This document shows, in pieces, positions 8,339-16,576 of a stretch of 64,000 nt of DNA. Under the pieces are notes generated by a model. That model worked only from the letters and a program-made list of their open reading frames with translations, was not told the origin of the DNA and searched no databases. Origin of the DNA: Pseudomonadota bacterium. Lineage in GTDB: Bacteria; Pseudomonadota; Gammaproteobacteria; Burkholderiales; Burkholderiaceae_C. A program made the translations under genes and the position numbers. Where the stretch lies: contig JAFEEF010000008.1 in NCBI GenBank assembly GCA_018241265.1, positions 62,001 through 126,000 on the forward strand, in the 5' to 3' direction. Each line of letters begins with the position of its first letter. The stretch's first letter is position 1.

Positions 8339-9466
8339 TCAGGCCAGCCGATAGACGCGGCTGACCGTTCCTTCGAAGAGCGCCCGGCGCTCGTCCGCGC
8401 CGGCAGACTTGCTCAGCCGCTTGAAGGCGTTCCATCCGGTCGCATAGCTGTACGAGCCCTTGTCGACGGGGAAATTGCTCTCGAACATGCAACGGTCCGC
8501 GCCGAACGCCTCGATGCAGGTCTCCATCCACGGCTTCCATGTCTGCGCGAGGTGCTCGGACGTCGGCGGGTCTGCGCCCTTTTCGAAGTCGAAGCCGTTG
8601 ATGCGCATGCCCAGCCCGCCCAGCTTGACGTAGACGTTGGGCAGGCGCGAGAGCTCGCGCATCGAGGCGCGCCAGGACTCGAAAACCTGGTCGCGGCGGT
8701 TCTCGTACGACGCGATCCGGACCACGCCGCCGCAGTGGTTGACGACGATGCGCGTGTCCGGGAAAGCCTTTGCGAGGTCGAGGAGTTCCGGCAACTGCGG
8801 AAAGAAGAGCCAGGCGTCGTACGACAAGCCGAGCGGCGCCAGTTCGGCCAGTCCCTCTCGATAGGTCTTGTCCAGCAGCAGGCCTCGAGGTCCTGCGGAG
8901 AGCGGGTTCATGAGAGACGAGTCGGCGTCCCACGTCGTCAGGTGCCGTATGCCCTTGAAGCGACCCTTGCCGGCCTCGATGTGCGCTTCGAGGACGGCGC
9001 GCACCGATGCGCCCCGTCGAAGATCGGCGTGGCCGACGATGCCTTGCGCGAGGCGCGGCGGGTTCTTGCCTGCAGCACTCGTCGAGGCCACGACGTATTC
9101 CGTCTCGCCGACGGGCTTCATGGCTTCCGGTCCGTCGCGGCGGTAACGCGTCTGCGCCTGCATGTAGACCGTCGCCCGGATGTCGTGACCCGACGCGGCG
9201 TCTGCCCGGTATTCGTTCGCCAGATAGGTCCACCCCGGCCGGTCGTAGAAGTGGTGATGGGCATCGACGATCGGCAGGGCGGCGTCGAGGATCGGTTCCT
9301 GGTGCCGCGCGAGCCAGTCGTCTCGAACGGGCAGGTAGTTGCTGCTGCCGGGTTGCATCCGGTTCGCCTCCTCGGCTTGTACGGGTCTGGCGGAAGCGAG
9401 TGCGGTCGCCCCCAGCAGCGCCGCCGCCCTGAGCAGAGCGCGTCGACGGGTCGCGATCTTTTTCAT
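8339..9466 (-). CDS. Exported amidohydrolase (Amidohydro_2 family)
   Basis: The 375-residue protein starts with a twin-arginine-like signal (KKIATRRRALLRAAALLGATALA), so it may be exported folded with its metal. The metallo-TIM-barrel motifs are DAHHHFYDRPGW (about residue 68), RGIRHL-like GRFKGIRHLTTWD, VVNHCGG and the C-terminal FESNFPVDK. This places it with the 2-pyrone-4,6-dicarboxylate hydrolase / L-fuconolactonase group that opens lactones. It is the first gene of the leftward operon and sits immediately downstream of a palindromic operator-like site. A lactone hydrolase generating the acid taken up by DctP would be consistent, but that is inference. Confidence 0.85.
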   Translation of the reverse strand: MKKIATRRRALLRAAALLGATALASARPVQAEEANRMQPGSSNYLPVRDDWLARHQEPILDAALPIVDAHHHFYDRPGWTYLANEYRADAASGHDIRATVYMQAQTRYRRDGPEAMKPVGETEYVVASTSAAGKNPPRLAQGIVGHADLRRGASVRAVLEAHIEAGKGRFKGIRHLTTWDADSSLMNPLSAGPRGLLLDKTYREGLAELAPLGLSYDAWLFFPQLPELLDLAKAFPDTRIVVNHCGGVVRIASYENRRDQVFESWRASMRELSRLPNVYVKLGGLGMRINGFDFEKGADPPTSEHLAQTWKPWMETCIEAFGADRCMFESNFPVDKGSYSYATGWNAFKRLSKSAGADERRALFEGTVSRVYRLA

Positions 9467-9471
9467 TGAAG

Positions 9472-9505
9472 TTCTGTCTGACAGAAGAATGAATTGTCAG
9501 AAAGA
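9472..9505 (-). promoter_or_regulatory. Palindromic operator-like site upstream of the amidohydrolase operon
   Basis: A perfect 15-bp palindrome TTCTGTCTGACAGAA (9472-9486) lies 5 bases before the amidohydrolase start codon. A further half-site TGTCAGAAAGAA follows at about 9495-9506, one and a half helical turns away. The form suits a GntR/FadR- or IclR-type repressor occupying the promoter or 5' leader. No cognate regulator gene is visible beside it. Confidence 0.55.
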
Positions 9506-9862
9506 ACGATAAGGGAATTTGCGGGCAAACGAACGAGGTGAAACCCTTGGTCGGATCGCCCGCATGCATGGGGAGTCGATGCGAGGAGTCGGCTTTCGCA
9601 GCGCTCGGCGAGCGCGCGGGGAGTGCACGACACCCGCGGCGCGCGTCTCGCAGCCGTGGCTGTGCAGCGCGCAGAGCGGCGCGCTTCAGGTGCGCGGCAC
9701 TCCGCGCGGCTTGAGTCGCAAGCTGCCGGGGCGGCAGCGGTTCATCCGCGTCTCGTGGACGAGCGAGTGCCGCGTCGACGTGTTGAAGCGCCGCGGAGAC
9801 GAGGCTTGTGCGCAGGCTCGCCTCTGCCTCTGCCTCGTCGAGGCGATCGGGCGACGACTACT
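9487..9862. other. Intergenic region between two leftward operons
   Basis: About 375 bases carry no convincing gene; the open frames across it are arginine-rich and unlike any family I know. It should contain the promoter of the amidohydrolase operon (right of 9486) and the end of the signalling operon. A possible transcript-end hairpin reads GACGAGGC ... GCCTCGTC around 9803-9845, but lacks a clear T-run. Confidence 0.4.
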
Positions 9863-11770
9863 TCACTTCGGCGCGGGTAGCGGGCGCTCGAGCAGGGCGG
9901 GAATCTCGTTCGCGGGCAGCGGTTTGCCGAAGATGTAGCCCTGAACCTCGGTGCACCCTTCGGACCTGATCTGCGTGAGCTGATCGTCGGTCTCGACGCC
10001 TTCGGCCGTCGTCGACGCGCCGAAGCTGCGCGCCAGCCCGCAGACCGCCCGCACGATGGCGACGCTGCTTTGACTGGTCGAGAGATCGCGTATGAACGAC
10101 TTGTCGATCTTGATCTTGTCGAAGGCGAAGCTGCGCAGGTAGCTCAGGCTCGAATAGCCCGTTCCGAAGTCGTCCATCGAGATCTTGACGCCCAGGCTTC
10201 CGAGCTCGCCGAGCACCGCGACATTCGCTTCGCTGCCGTGCAGGAAGATGGATTCGGTGATCTCCAGCTCCAGCCTGCTCGGCGACAGCCCGGAGGCGTC
10301 CAGAGCCTCCTTCACGACGGAAACCAATTGACCGCCCTCGAACTGTGCGGCGGACAGGTTCACGGCGACCGTGACATGCTCGGGCCAGGTCGCGGCCTCC
10401 GCGCAGGCACGCTTGAGCACCCTTTCGCCGATGATGTCGATCAGCCCGATCTCTTCGGCCAACGGAATGAAGACGTTCGGCGCCACGAACCCGCGCTTGG
10501 GATCGTCCCAGCGCGACAGCGCCTCGAATCCGCTGATCCGGCTGGTGCGCAAGTTGACCAGCGGCTGGTAGTGGATCTCGAGCGCGTCCTGATCGACGGC
10601 CGCACGCAGCGCAAGCTCGAGTTCCCGGCGCTCCTGCGCTTCGCGGTCGAAGTCGGGCTCGAAGAAGCGGAACCGGCTGCGGCCGTCCGCCTTGGCGCGG
10701 TACATGGCGAGGTCGGCGGCCCTGAGCAACTGGGTGGAATCCTGATAGTCGCCCGCCGCGACCGCGATGCCGATGCTGGCGCCGATGACGAGCCGCTGGT
10801 TGTCGATGCTGAAGGGCGTTCCGATGATCTCTATCAACCGGGCAGCGAGTGCTGCTGCTTCCTTGGGCTGCTCGTTGCCGAATTGCAGGATGGCGAATTC
10901 GTCGCCGCCGAGCCGCCCGATCTTGTCGCTCTCCCGCAGCGCATTGCGCATGCGGGTGGCCAGGTGCTTGAGCACGGCATCCCCGGTCCCATGGCCGAGC
11001 GTGTCGTTGATGGCCTTGAAACGGTCCAGATCGATGAACAGGACCGCGAGATTCCCGCCGTGCTGCTGCTTGTGCGCGACGGCATCGCTGATCTGCTTGT
11101 GGAACAGCAACCGGTTTCCCAGGCCCGTCAGCGCATCGTGGTGCGCCAGATGCGCGATCGTCGCCTGCGTCTTCTCGCGCTGCTCCATTTCGCTGCGGAG
11201 CTGCAGGTTGGCCTCGATCAGGTCCTTCGTACGTTCGGCAACGCGGAACTCGAGCCCTTCGTTGGCCCGCGAGAGCTCCTCGTTCATCTGGTGGACCTTC
11301 TCCTCCGCGTGCTTGCGGTCGAGCTGGGTGACCACCCGAGCGAGCGCGATGGAGAAATCGACCGGCTTGGTGATGTAGTCGTTGGCGCCGCGGTTCAAGG
11401 CTTCGACCACGTCTTCGCTCTGGCTCTTGGCGGTCACCATGATGACCGGCAAGAGGCCGGGCGGGTACTTGGCGCGCAGGCGCGTCAGGACGTCGAGCCC
11501 GGCGATGTCGGGCATCATGATGTCGAGGAGGACGAGATCGAAGACCTCCCGTTCCAGCAGGTCCAGGGCTTCGACCCCGCCGCCGGCCTCGACCACGCTG
11601 AAGCCGTGGCGCTCGAAGCGGCGCCTCAGGATGTCGCGATTCTCGCGAATGTCGTCGACGATCAGGAGTCGCCGCTTGCCGGCATGCGCCGAGTCCTCCT
11701 TTCGCGTCGCCGAGGGGTCGATCGGGGCGATCTCTCCGCCTCGCTGCGGAATGGCGTAGGTGGTGTCCAT
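9863..11770 (-). CDS. Response regulator with GGDEF and EAL domains (REC-GGDEF-EAL)
   Basis: The 635-residue protein has a receiver domain (about 33-150) with phospho-acceptor Asp83 (VLLDIMMPD) and Lys135 (TKP), a coiled-coil linker (155-205), a GGDEF domain with intact GGDEF at 288-292 and an RESD inhibitory I-site five residues before it, and an EAL domain with EAL at 416-418, DDFGTGYSS and a normal C-terminus. Both enzymatic domains keep their signature residues, so it could both make and degrade cyclic-di-GMP, with phosphorylation choosing the balance. It lies 22 bases downstream of two histidine kinase genes and is the obvious partner of one or both, making it the output of the module that begins with the oxoamine synthase at 15849. 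Confidence 0.93.
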   Translation of the reverse strand: MDTTYAIPQRGGEIAPIDPSATRKEDSAHAGKRRLLIVDDIRENRDILRRRFERHGFSVVEAGGGVEALDLLEREVFDLVLLDIMMPDIAGLDVLTRLRAKYPPGLLPVIMVTAKSQSEDVVEALNRGANDYITKPVDFSIALARVVTQLDRKHAEEKVHQMNEELSRANEGLEFRVAERTKDLIEANLQLRSEMEQREKTQATIAHLAHHDALTGLGNRLLFHKQISDAVAHKQQHGGNLAVLFIDLDRFKAINDTLGHGTGDAVLKHLATRMRNALRESDKIGRLGGDEFAILQFGNEQPKEAAALAARLIEIIGTPFSIDNQRLVIGASIGIAVAAGDYQDSTQLLRAADLAMYRAKADGRSRFRFFEPDFDREAQERRELELALRAAVDQDALEIHYQPLVNLRTSRISGFEALSRWDDPKRGFVAPNVFIPLAEEIGLIDIIGERVLKRACAEAATWPEHVTVAVNLSAAQFEGGQLVSVVKEALDASGLSPSRLELEITESIFLHGSEANVAVLGELGSLGVKISMDDFGTGYSSLSYLRSFAFDKIKIDKSFIRDLSTSQSSVAIVRAVCGLARSFGASTTAEGVETDDQLTQIRSEGCTEVQGYIFGKPLPANEIPALLERPLPAPK

Positions 11771-11792
11771 CTGATTCGCCTCTATCGTGGTG

Positions 11793-13211
11793 TCAGGCGG
11801 CTAGGCCCAGTAGTTCCAGGTCGGCGTCCGCCCGCTGCACGACGGCGCGCGCTGCCCTCGGCAACGTGACGGTCACCGTGGTACCCAGCCCCAGCTCGCT
11901 CTGAACGGACAGATCGCCGCCCATCAGCCGGCAGTACAGATAGGCCAGAGGAAGGCCGAGCCGGACTTCATCGCCGTAGTTGCTCGCGGTCTCGTCTTCG
12001 GACGCGCTGAAGGTCTCGAACAGGCTCGACATCTGCGACGGCGCGATGCCGACACCGGTGTCGGCGACCGTGACCGTCCAGGCATCTTCCCGTATCGCGG
12101 CCGACAGCTTCACGCGGCCGTTCTTCGTGAACTTCGCGGCGTTGCTCAACAGGTCCTCGACGACGCGCTGCAGCTTCGCCGGGTCGCAGGCTATCCGCCC
12201 CGCCGGAGGCAACTGCACGATCAGCTCGTTGCCGCTGGCGGCGATGGACGGGCGGGATTGCGCAGCCATCTTCTCGACGAGGCGGGCGAACTCGAACTCT
12301 CCGACGCTCAATTCCACCTTGCCGGCTTCCAGCCTCGACAGTTCGAGCAGGTGATCGATGAGCTGCAGGAGCCTGTGCCCGGCGCCTCTGATCGACGTCA
12401 AGTCCTTGCTCTTCTGCGTTTGCGCATCGGCGACGTCTTCCATGAGGATTTCGCTGTAGCCGATGATCGCGTTGAGCGGGTTCTTCAATTCATGGCTCAT
12501 CTTCGCGAGGAACACCGACTTGGCCAGCAAGGCGCGCTGCGCCTGGCTGGTCGCATCGAGCAGCTCGCGCTCGGTCGCCTGATGGCGCTGAACCTCCTGC
12601 TCGAGCTCGCCTTGCGAGAACACGATGCTCGCGAAGTAGAGCGCCATCATGGAGACGTAGACGCTCGCGCAAAGGGTCGACACCAGGCCGAGGACGACCA
12701 GGCCGTGCGGTGCCACCGTCTCGGGGAACCCGAACGCGCTGTAGACGCCGTAGAACAGCGCGAGGTTGGCCAGGATCAGGACCGCGACGACGATGCGCGT
12801 GGAACGCCCCGGCAGGTAGAAGAAGGCGAGCAGCGGAACGGTCACCAGCCACGGCATGATCGGCGAGCTGATGCCTCCGTACTGGTAGCAGCCCCAGAAG
12901 ATGCAGAACATCAGGTTTTCGATCGAGATCAGCGCGAGCGGCACGTACCAGCCCGTCAGCCGCAGGACCAGCGCGAACGGCCAGAAGGCGGTGACCGCGA
13001 AGAAAAATATCCACCAGGACAGATCGGCCTGCCCGTTCACGTACAGCATGAAGAAGGCGATCGTCAGCCCGAGGAACGGGCCGACGAGGTGACTGAACAG
13101 GAACATCCGGACGGCCTGCAGCAGGTTGCGCGACTGCTTCAGGCGTTCGGGGATGAACCAATCGACCGACGCGTTCAGCTTGGTCGTGAAATTTGCGAGT
13201 CTCGTTCCCAT
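11793..13211 (-). CDS. Six-TM sensor histidine kinase A (degenerate G2 box)
   Basis: The 472-residue protein has six predicted membrane helices (about 35-195), including the loop YGGISSPIMPWLV, which is shared with kinase B as YGGVSSPFLPWFL. A short coiled coil leads to a HisKA domain with His240 in SHELKNPLNAII and an HATPase domain with N-box LLSNAAKFTKNG and G1 box DTGVGIAP. The G2 box is unusual: where GxGLGL is expected it reads EVRLGLPLA, so the ATP lid may be impaired. There is almost no extracytoplasmic sensor domain, so a membrane-soluble or small lipophilic ligand is likely. It sits 31 bases after kinase B and just before the REC-GGDEF-EAL gene in one leftward operon. Confidence 0.92.
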   Translation of the reverse strand: MGTRLANFTTKLNASVDWFIPERLKQSRNLLQAVRMFLFSHLVGPFLGLTIAFFMLYVNGQADLSWWIFFFAVTAFWPFALVLRLTGWYVPLALISIENLMFCIFWGCYQYGGISSPIMPWLVTVPLLAFFYLPGRSTRIVVAVLILANLALFYGVYSAFGFPETVAPHGLVVLGLVSTLCASVYVSMMALYFASIVFSQGELEQEVQRHQATERELLDATSQAQRALLAKSVFLAKMSHELKNPLNAIIGYSEILMEDVADAQTQKSKDLTSIRGAGHRLLQLIDHLLELSRLEAGKVELSVGEFEFARLVEKMAAQSRPSIAASGNELIVQLPPAGRIACDPAKLQRVVEDLLSNAAKFTKNGRVKLSAAIREDAWTVTVADTGVGIAPSQMSSLFETFSASEDETASNYGDEVRLGLPLAYLYCRLMGGDLSVQSELGLGTTVTVTLPRAARAVVQRADADLELLGLAA

Positions 13212-13242
13212 CGAAGTCGTCCGTTCCTGTTGATGGGAGCCG

Positions 13243-14616
13243 TCACGCGACCGCGGCGGTCGCCTGCTCGACGACCGGAAGCCGCAGCGTGAACTCCGAT
13301 CCGCGGCTCACGCGGCTTTCCACGGAAATCTCGCCATGGAGCAGTTGCGCGAGCTTCTGGCTCACCGCGAGGCCCAATCCGGAACCTCCGTACTGCGTCG
13401 AGTGGGCTTGACTGAAATTCGTGAAGAGGTTCGGAATGGCGTCCGGCGGTATGCCTACGCCGGTGTCCTGCACCGAGATGAGTACATGCTCCCGATCGCC
13501 GTCCTCGCGGCGTCTGGCATGCAGCACCACCTTGCCGTCCTTGGTGAACTTGCCTGCGTTGCCGAGCAGGTTGATCAGGATCTGCCGCAGCCGGATCTCG
13601 TCCGTCTGTATGGTCCCGAGCTCGTCGTGCTTCTCGAACGTGAAGGTGTTCCCGTTGTGCGAGATCAGGCTCCGGCAGGTCGCGGACACATCGTTGAGGC
13701 AATGTTCGAGATCGACCGGTTGCAGCTTGACCTCGACGTCGTCGGAGTCGATCTTCGGCATGTGCAGGACGTCCGAGACCAGCGACAACAGGTGGCGGCC
13801 GGCCTTGTTGATCGATCGCAGTTCCTCCGCATCGGTCGCCTGCCCGTCGAACTCGGTCTCCTCCAGCAGAATCTCGCTGTAGCCGATGATGGCATTCAGC
13901 GGGGTCCGCAGTTGGTGGCTCATCTTCGCCAGGAAGATCGCCTTGACCTCGTTGGCGCGTTCGGCGTCGTGCTTGGCGGTGCGCGCCTTGGCCGTCGTCT
14001 CGAGATGCTTCTGGATCTCCTGCTGCAGCGCCGAGTGCGCAACCGTGACGTAGGCGTAGTAGATCGCCATCATCGAGTTGTAGAGGGTGGCCGCGCACAC
14101 GGAAATCATGCCGACGTTCGACAGATCGCGAATCGGCACCCGCTCCGGAAACGCGCCGTTCATGAAGTAGGCCGCGGAGAAGGCCGCCAGGCTGGCGACG
14201 ATGACCCCGACCACCAGCAACGGCCGCTCGTGCAGATAGAAGAATCCGATCATCTGCGCGGTCAGGAACCACGGCAGGAACGGCGAACTGACGCCGCCGT
14301 AGAAGAACGATCCGAAGACGCTGATGACGGTCAGCACGCAGAAGGAAACGAGCGCGGGCTTCGACAGGCTGCGCGTCAGCTTGAGCGCCGGCGGCAACGC
14401 CCAGAAAGACCCGGACAGCACGCACATGGTCCAGAAGACCCAGTCGTGCGTGGCCAGGACGCCATGGAGGTATCCCAGGATGGCGACCGCGCTGAATGGC
14501 CCCAGGACATGGCTGATGACGAATATCCGCGCCCGCCACAGCGTGGCGGTGCTCTTCTGCAGCTCGGCCGGAACGAACCAGTCGACGGCGCGGATCAGGC
14601 GATCGGTAACCATCAC
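13243..14616 (-). CDS. Six-TM sensor histidine kinase B (Gln next to the phospho-His)
   Basis: This 457-residue paralogue of kinase A has the same N-terminus (VDWFVPAELQKS against VDWFIPERLKQS), six membrane helices with little periplasmic sequence, HisKA and HATPase domains. The H-box reads MSHQLRTPLNAII, so the usual Glu after His234 is Gln235. The ATP site looks intact: LLGNAGKFTKDG (N), DTGVGIPP (G1) and GGSGLGLAVSQ (G2). Conserved Glu at this position normally assists phosphoryl transfer, so Gln may lower or alter activity. It follows the oxoamine synthase gene by 30 bases. The topology recalls CqsS/LqsS-type receptors, although I cannot align it to them confidently. Confidence 0.92.
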   Translation of the reverse strand: MMVTDRLIRAVDWFVPAELQKSTATLWRARIFVISHVLGPFSAVAILGYLHGVLATHDWVFWTMCVLSGSFWALPPALKLTRSLSKPALVSFCVLTVISVFGSFFYGGVSSPFLPWFLTAQMIGFFYLHERPLLVVGVIVASLAAFSAAYFMNGAFPERVPIRDLSNVGMISVCAATLYNSMMAIYYAYVTVAHSALQQEIQKHLETTAKARTAKHDAERANEVKAIFLAKMSHQLRTPLNAIIGYSEILLEETEFDGQATDAEELRSINKAGRHLLSLVSDVLHMPKIDSDDVEVKLQPVDLEHCLNDVSATCRSLISHNGNTFTFEKHDELGTIQTDEIRLRQILINLLGNAGKFTKDGKVVLHARRREDGDREHVLISVQDTGVGIPPDAIPNLFTNFSQAHSTQYGGSGLGLAVSQKLAQLLHGEISVESRVSRGSEFTLRLPVVEQATAAVA

Positions 14617-14646
14617 TTGCTTAGCCTCTCGCAGTGCTCGAGCGGC

Positions 14647-15849
14647 CTAGGCGGCGGCCAGGGCGGGCCGGACGGCATCCGTGGACGCAGCCCGGTAGCG
14701 GACGTACTCGACCTGCGCCAGGTCCATCGCCGTGCGCAGCCGCGACGCCACCGCCTGCACGTTCTCGAGGCTGTGCGCGGGCATCATCTGGAGCCGCAAG
14801 CGGGCGTCGCCCTTGGCGACGGCGGGGTACTCGACCAGATTGGCGATGACCTCCAGCTCCGGCAGGCGGCGGCTGACCATGCGCGCCAGCGCCTCGTCGC
14901 CGACCCGAACCGGGACGATCGCGGAAGGATTGCCCATGTACTGCAGGCCGGCCGCGGTCAGCGCCTCGCGCAGTTGCTCGATCCGCGTCATGAGCAGCGA
15001 GCGCAGCCGCTCGCCCTTGTCGGACTGGATGATTTCGAATGCCTTCGTGACGGTCGCGGCCTGGACCGGCGACAGCGCGTTGGAGAAGGTCGCCGAGCAG
15101 CCGTAGAACTTGAGGTATTGCTTCACCGCGGCCGAATTGCAGGACACGAATCCGCCGTTCGATCCGAACGTCTTCGAGAAGCTGCCCATGACGATGTCGA
15201 TCTTGCCGAGCATGCCCTGCGCGCCGATGAAGCCGCGGCCGCCCGGTCCCATGGCGCCGAGGTCGTGGGCGACGTCGACGAACAGCGTCGCCGTGTACTC
15301 CTTGCAGAGATCCTGCAGCGCTTGCAGGTCGGGCGTGTCGGAGTCCATCGAGAACAGGCTTTCCGTCACCACGAGGATGGCGTTCGTCGTGTCCTTCGCG
15401 CGGATCTTGCGCAGATGGCGGCGCACCGATTCGATGTTGAGGTGCCCGTGCAGGTGCACGTTGGAGGTCGCGGAGTAGGCGCCTTCCTGCAGGCAGGCGT
15501 GCGCCAGGCCGTCCATCACGATGTGATCGTTCGGCCGCACCAGGCCCTTGATGGCGCCGTAGCCGGCGGCCCATCCGGTCGGATAGAGCACCGTGTGACC
15601 CAGGTCGAGGAACTCGGAGATCGTCTCTTCCAGGCGCAGCGAGTACTTGGTGTTTCCCGCCAGGGCCGATGAGCCGGCGCTGTGCACGCCGTACTCGTCG
15701 ATGACCGCCTTCGCGACTTCCTTGATCTCGGCATCGGACGACAGGCCGAGGTAGTCCTGCGTGCCGAAGTTCAGGCCGGTGAACTTCGATCCGCTGTCGT
15801 CGATGGCCGTGCAAACGGACAGCGGCGCCTTCTGCGCAAACTTGTTCAC
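14647..15849 (-). CDS. PLP-dependent alpha-oxoamine synthase, candidate CqsA/LqsA-type autoinducer synthase
   Basis: The 400-residue protein belongs to the alpha-oxoamine synthase family (fold type I PLP enzymes: AONS, ALAS, KBL, CqsA, LqsA), which condense an acyl-CoA with an amino acid. Visible motifs are LNFGTQDYLGLS near the N-terminus, HSAGSSALAGNT, AHACLQEG (His117, stacks on PLP), VDVAHDLG (Asp192, His195) and the PLP lysine Lys226 in GSFSKTFGSNGG. I chose the GTG at 15849 because GGAGGAAG lies 10 bases upstream and the length then matches the family; an in-frame ATG upstream would add over 100 unrelated residues. It is the first gene of an operon with two membrane kinases and a cyclic-di-GMP regulator, which argues for signal production rather than biotin or heme synthesis. 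The substrate is not known. Confidence 0.82.
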   Translation of the reverse strand: MNKFAQKAPLSVCTAIDDSGSKFTGLNFGTQDYLGLSSDAEIKEVAKAVIDEYGVHSAGSSALAGNTKYSLRLEETISEFLDLGHTVLYPTGWAAGYGAIKGLVRPNDHIVMDGLAHACLQEGAYSATSNVHLHGHLNIESVRRHLRKIRAKDTTNAILVVTESLFSMDSDTPDLQALQDLCKEYTATLFVDVAHDLGAMGPGGRGFIGAQGMLGKIDIVMGSFSKTFGSNGGFVSCNSAAVKQYLKFYGCSATFSNALSPVQAATVTKAFEIIQSDKGERLRSLLMTRIEQLREALTAAGLQYMGNPSAIVPVRVGDEALARMVSRRLPELEVIANLVEYPAVAKGDARLRLQMMPAHSLENVQAVASRLRTAMDLAQVEYVRYRAASTDAVRPALAAA

Positions 15850-15955
15850 AGCGGGGGACGCTTCCTCCGGCCCGGAAGGCCGGAGGGCGACAGGTCGATC
15901 CAAACGGGACGTCGGCGTCGCAAGATGGGCGGCATATGAATCATTCAAGTTGTCA

Positions 15956-15974
15956 TTGATATCATTTGATATCG
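15956..15974. promoter_or_regulatory. Tandem TTGATATC sites in the divergent promoter region
   Basis: TTGATATCA (15956-15964) and TTGATATCG (15966-15974) are direct repeats exactly 10 bases apart, each centred on the palindrome GATATC, followed by another GATAT. They form an AT-rich island in GC-rich DNA about 110 bases upstream of the oxoamine synthase start and 140 bases before the divergent YCII gene. One-turn spacing on one DNA face suggests a cooperative regulator site. Confidence 0.5.
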
Positions 15975-16114
15975 ATATGGGTGCCGCGAAAAGTGCGATT
16001 CGTCCTGGGCAGTCGGCCCACGCCAGGCCAAGGTTGTCGATCCGGCCGACCTTCGTTCGTCGTGGCGATGAGCGGCGGGATCGTCCTGCCGCATCACGAC
16101 CCGGAAAGACGACC

Positions 16115-16483
16115 ATGCGATTCCTTTCGATGATCCGTATCGACGAGACGACCGGCCAGGTGCCCAGCGAGCAGCTCATGGCCGACATGGGCACGCTGAT
16201 GGAGGAGCTGACGCGCACCGGGCAGCTGGTGAGCACCGCCGGCCTGAAGCCGACCTCCGAAGGCGTGCGCATGCGCTTGCAACGCGGCGGCAAGATCTCG
16301 GTGGTGGACGGCCCGTTCACCGAGGCGAAGGAAGTGATCGGCGGCTACGCGATCCTCGAGGCGCAGTCGAAGGAGGAGGCGATCGAACTGACGCGGCGCT
16401 TCCTCGCGGTGCACGGCAGCGACTGGGACGTCGAGTGCGAGGTGCGCCAGCTCGCCGGGCCGGAGTTCGGCTGCAAGCCTTGA
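16115..16483 (+). CDS. YCII-related (DGPF-domain) protein
   Basis: A 122-residue dimeric-barrel protein. It opens with MRFLSMIRID and carries DGPFTEAKEVIGGY (65-78), the signature of the DGPF/YCII family that is often encoded beside ECF sigma factors. The C-terminal half (ILEAQSKEEAIELTRRFLAVHG) matches the family. No sigma factor gene is adjacent, and the function of these proteins is not established. It is divergent from the oxoamine synthase operon, sharing the upstream region with the GATATC repeats. The first ATG in frame with family homology is at 16115. Confidence 0.85.
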   Translation: MRFLSMIRIDETTGQVPSEQLMADMGTLMEELTRTGQLVSTAGLKPTSEGVRMRLQRGGKISVVDGPFTEAKEVIGGYAILEAQSKEEAIELTRRFLAVHGSDWDVECEVRQLAGPEFGCKP

Positions 16484-16576
16484 GCCGGGGCCATCGCGTC
16501 GTGCTTGTTGCCCGCGTCGCCGGACGAGCGGCGCTAGCCTGATCTCCAGATCACTGCATCCATCAGGGACCGAACC

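Noticed and set aside
9519..9938. 139-residue plus-strand frame in the gap before the REC-GGDEF-EAL gene
   Set aside because: Arg-rich, runs into the antisense of the regulator's 3' end, no ribosome site and no recognisable family.
14647..15849. The synthase as a biotin (BioF) or heme (HemA/ALAS) enzyme
   Set aside because: No bio or hem genes are adjacent, Burkholderiales make ALA by the C5 route, and the operon partners are sensory. Only phylogeny can exclude it fully.
15850..16320. Upstream extension of the oxoamine synthase frame to an ATG at 16320
   Set aside because: The added residues are antisense to the YCII gene and lack homology; the GTG at 15849 has a ribosome site and gives the family length.
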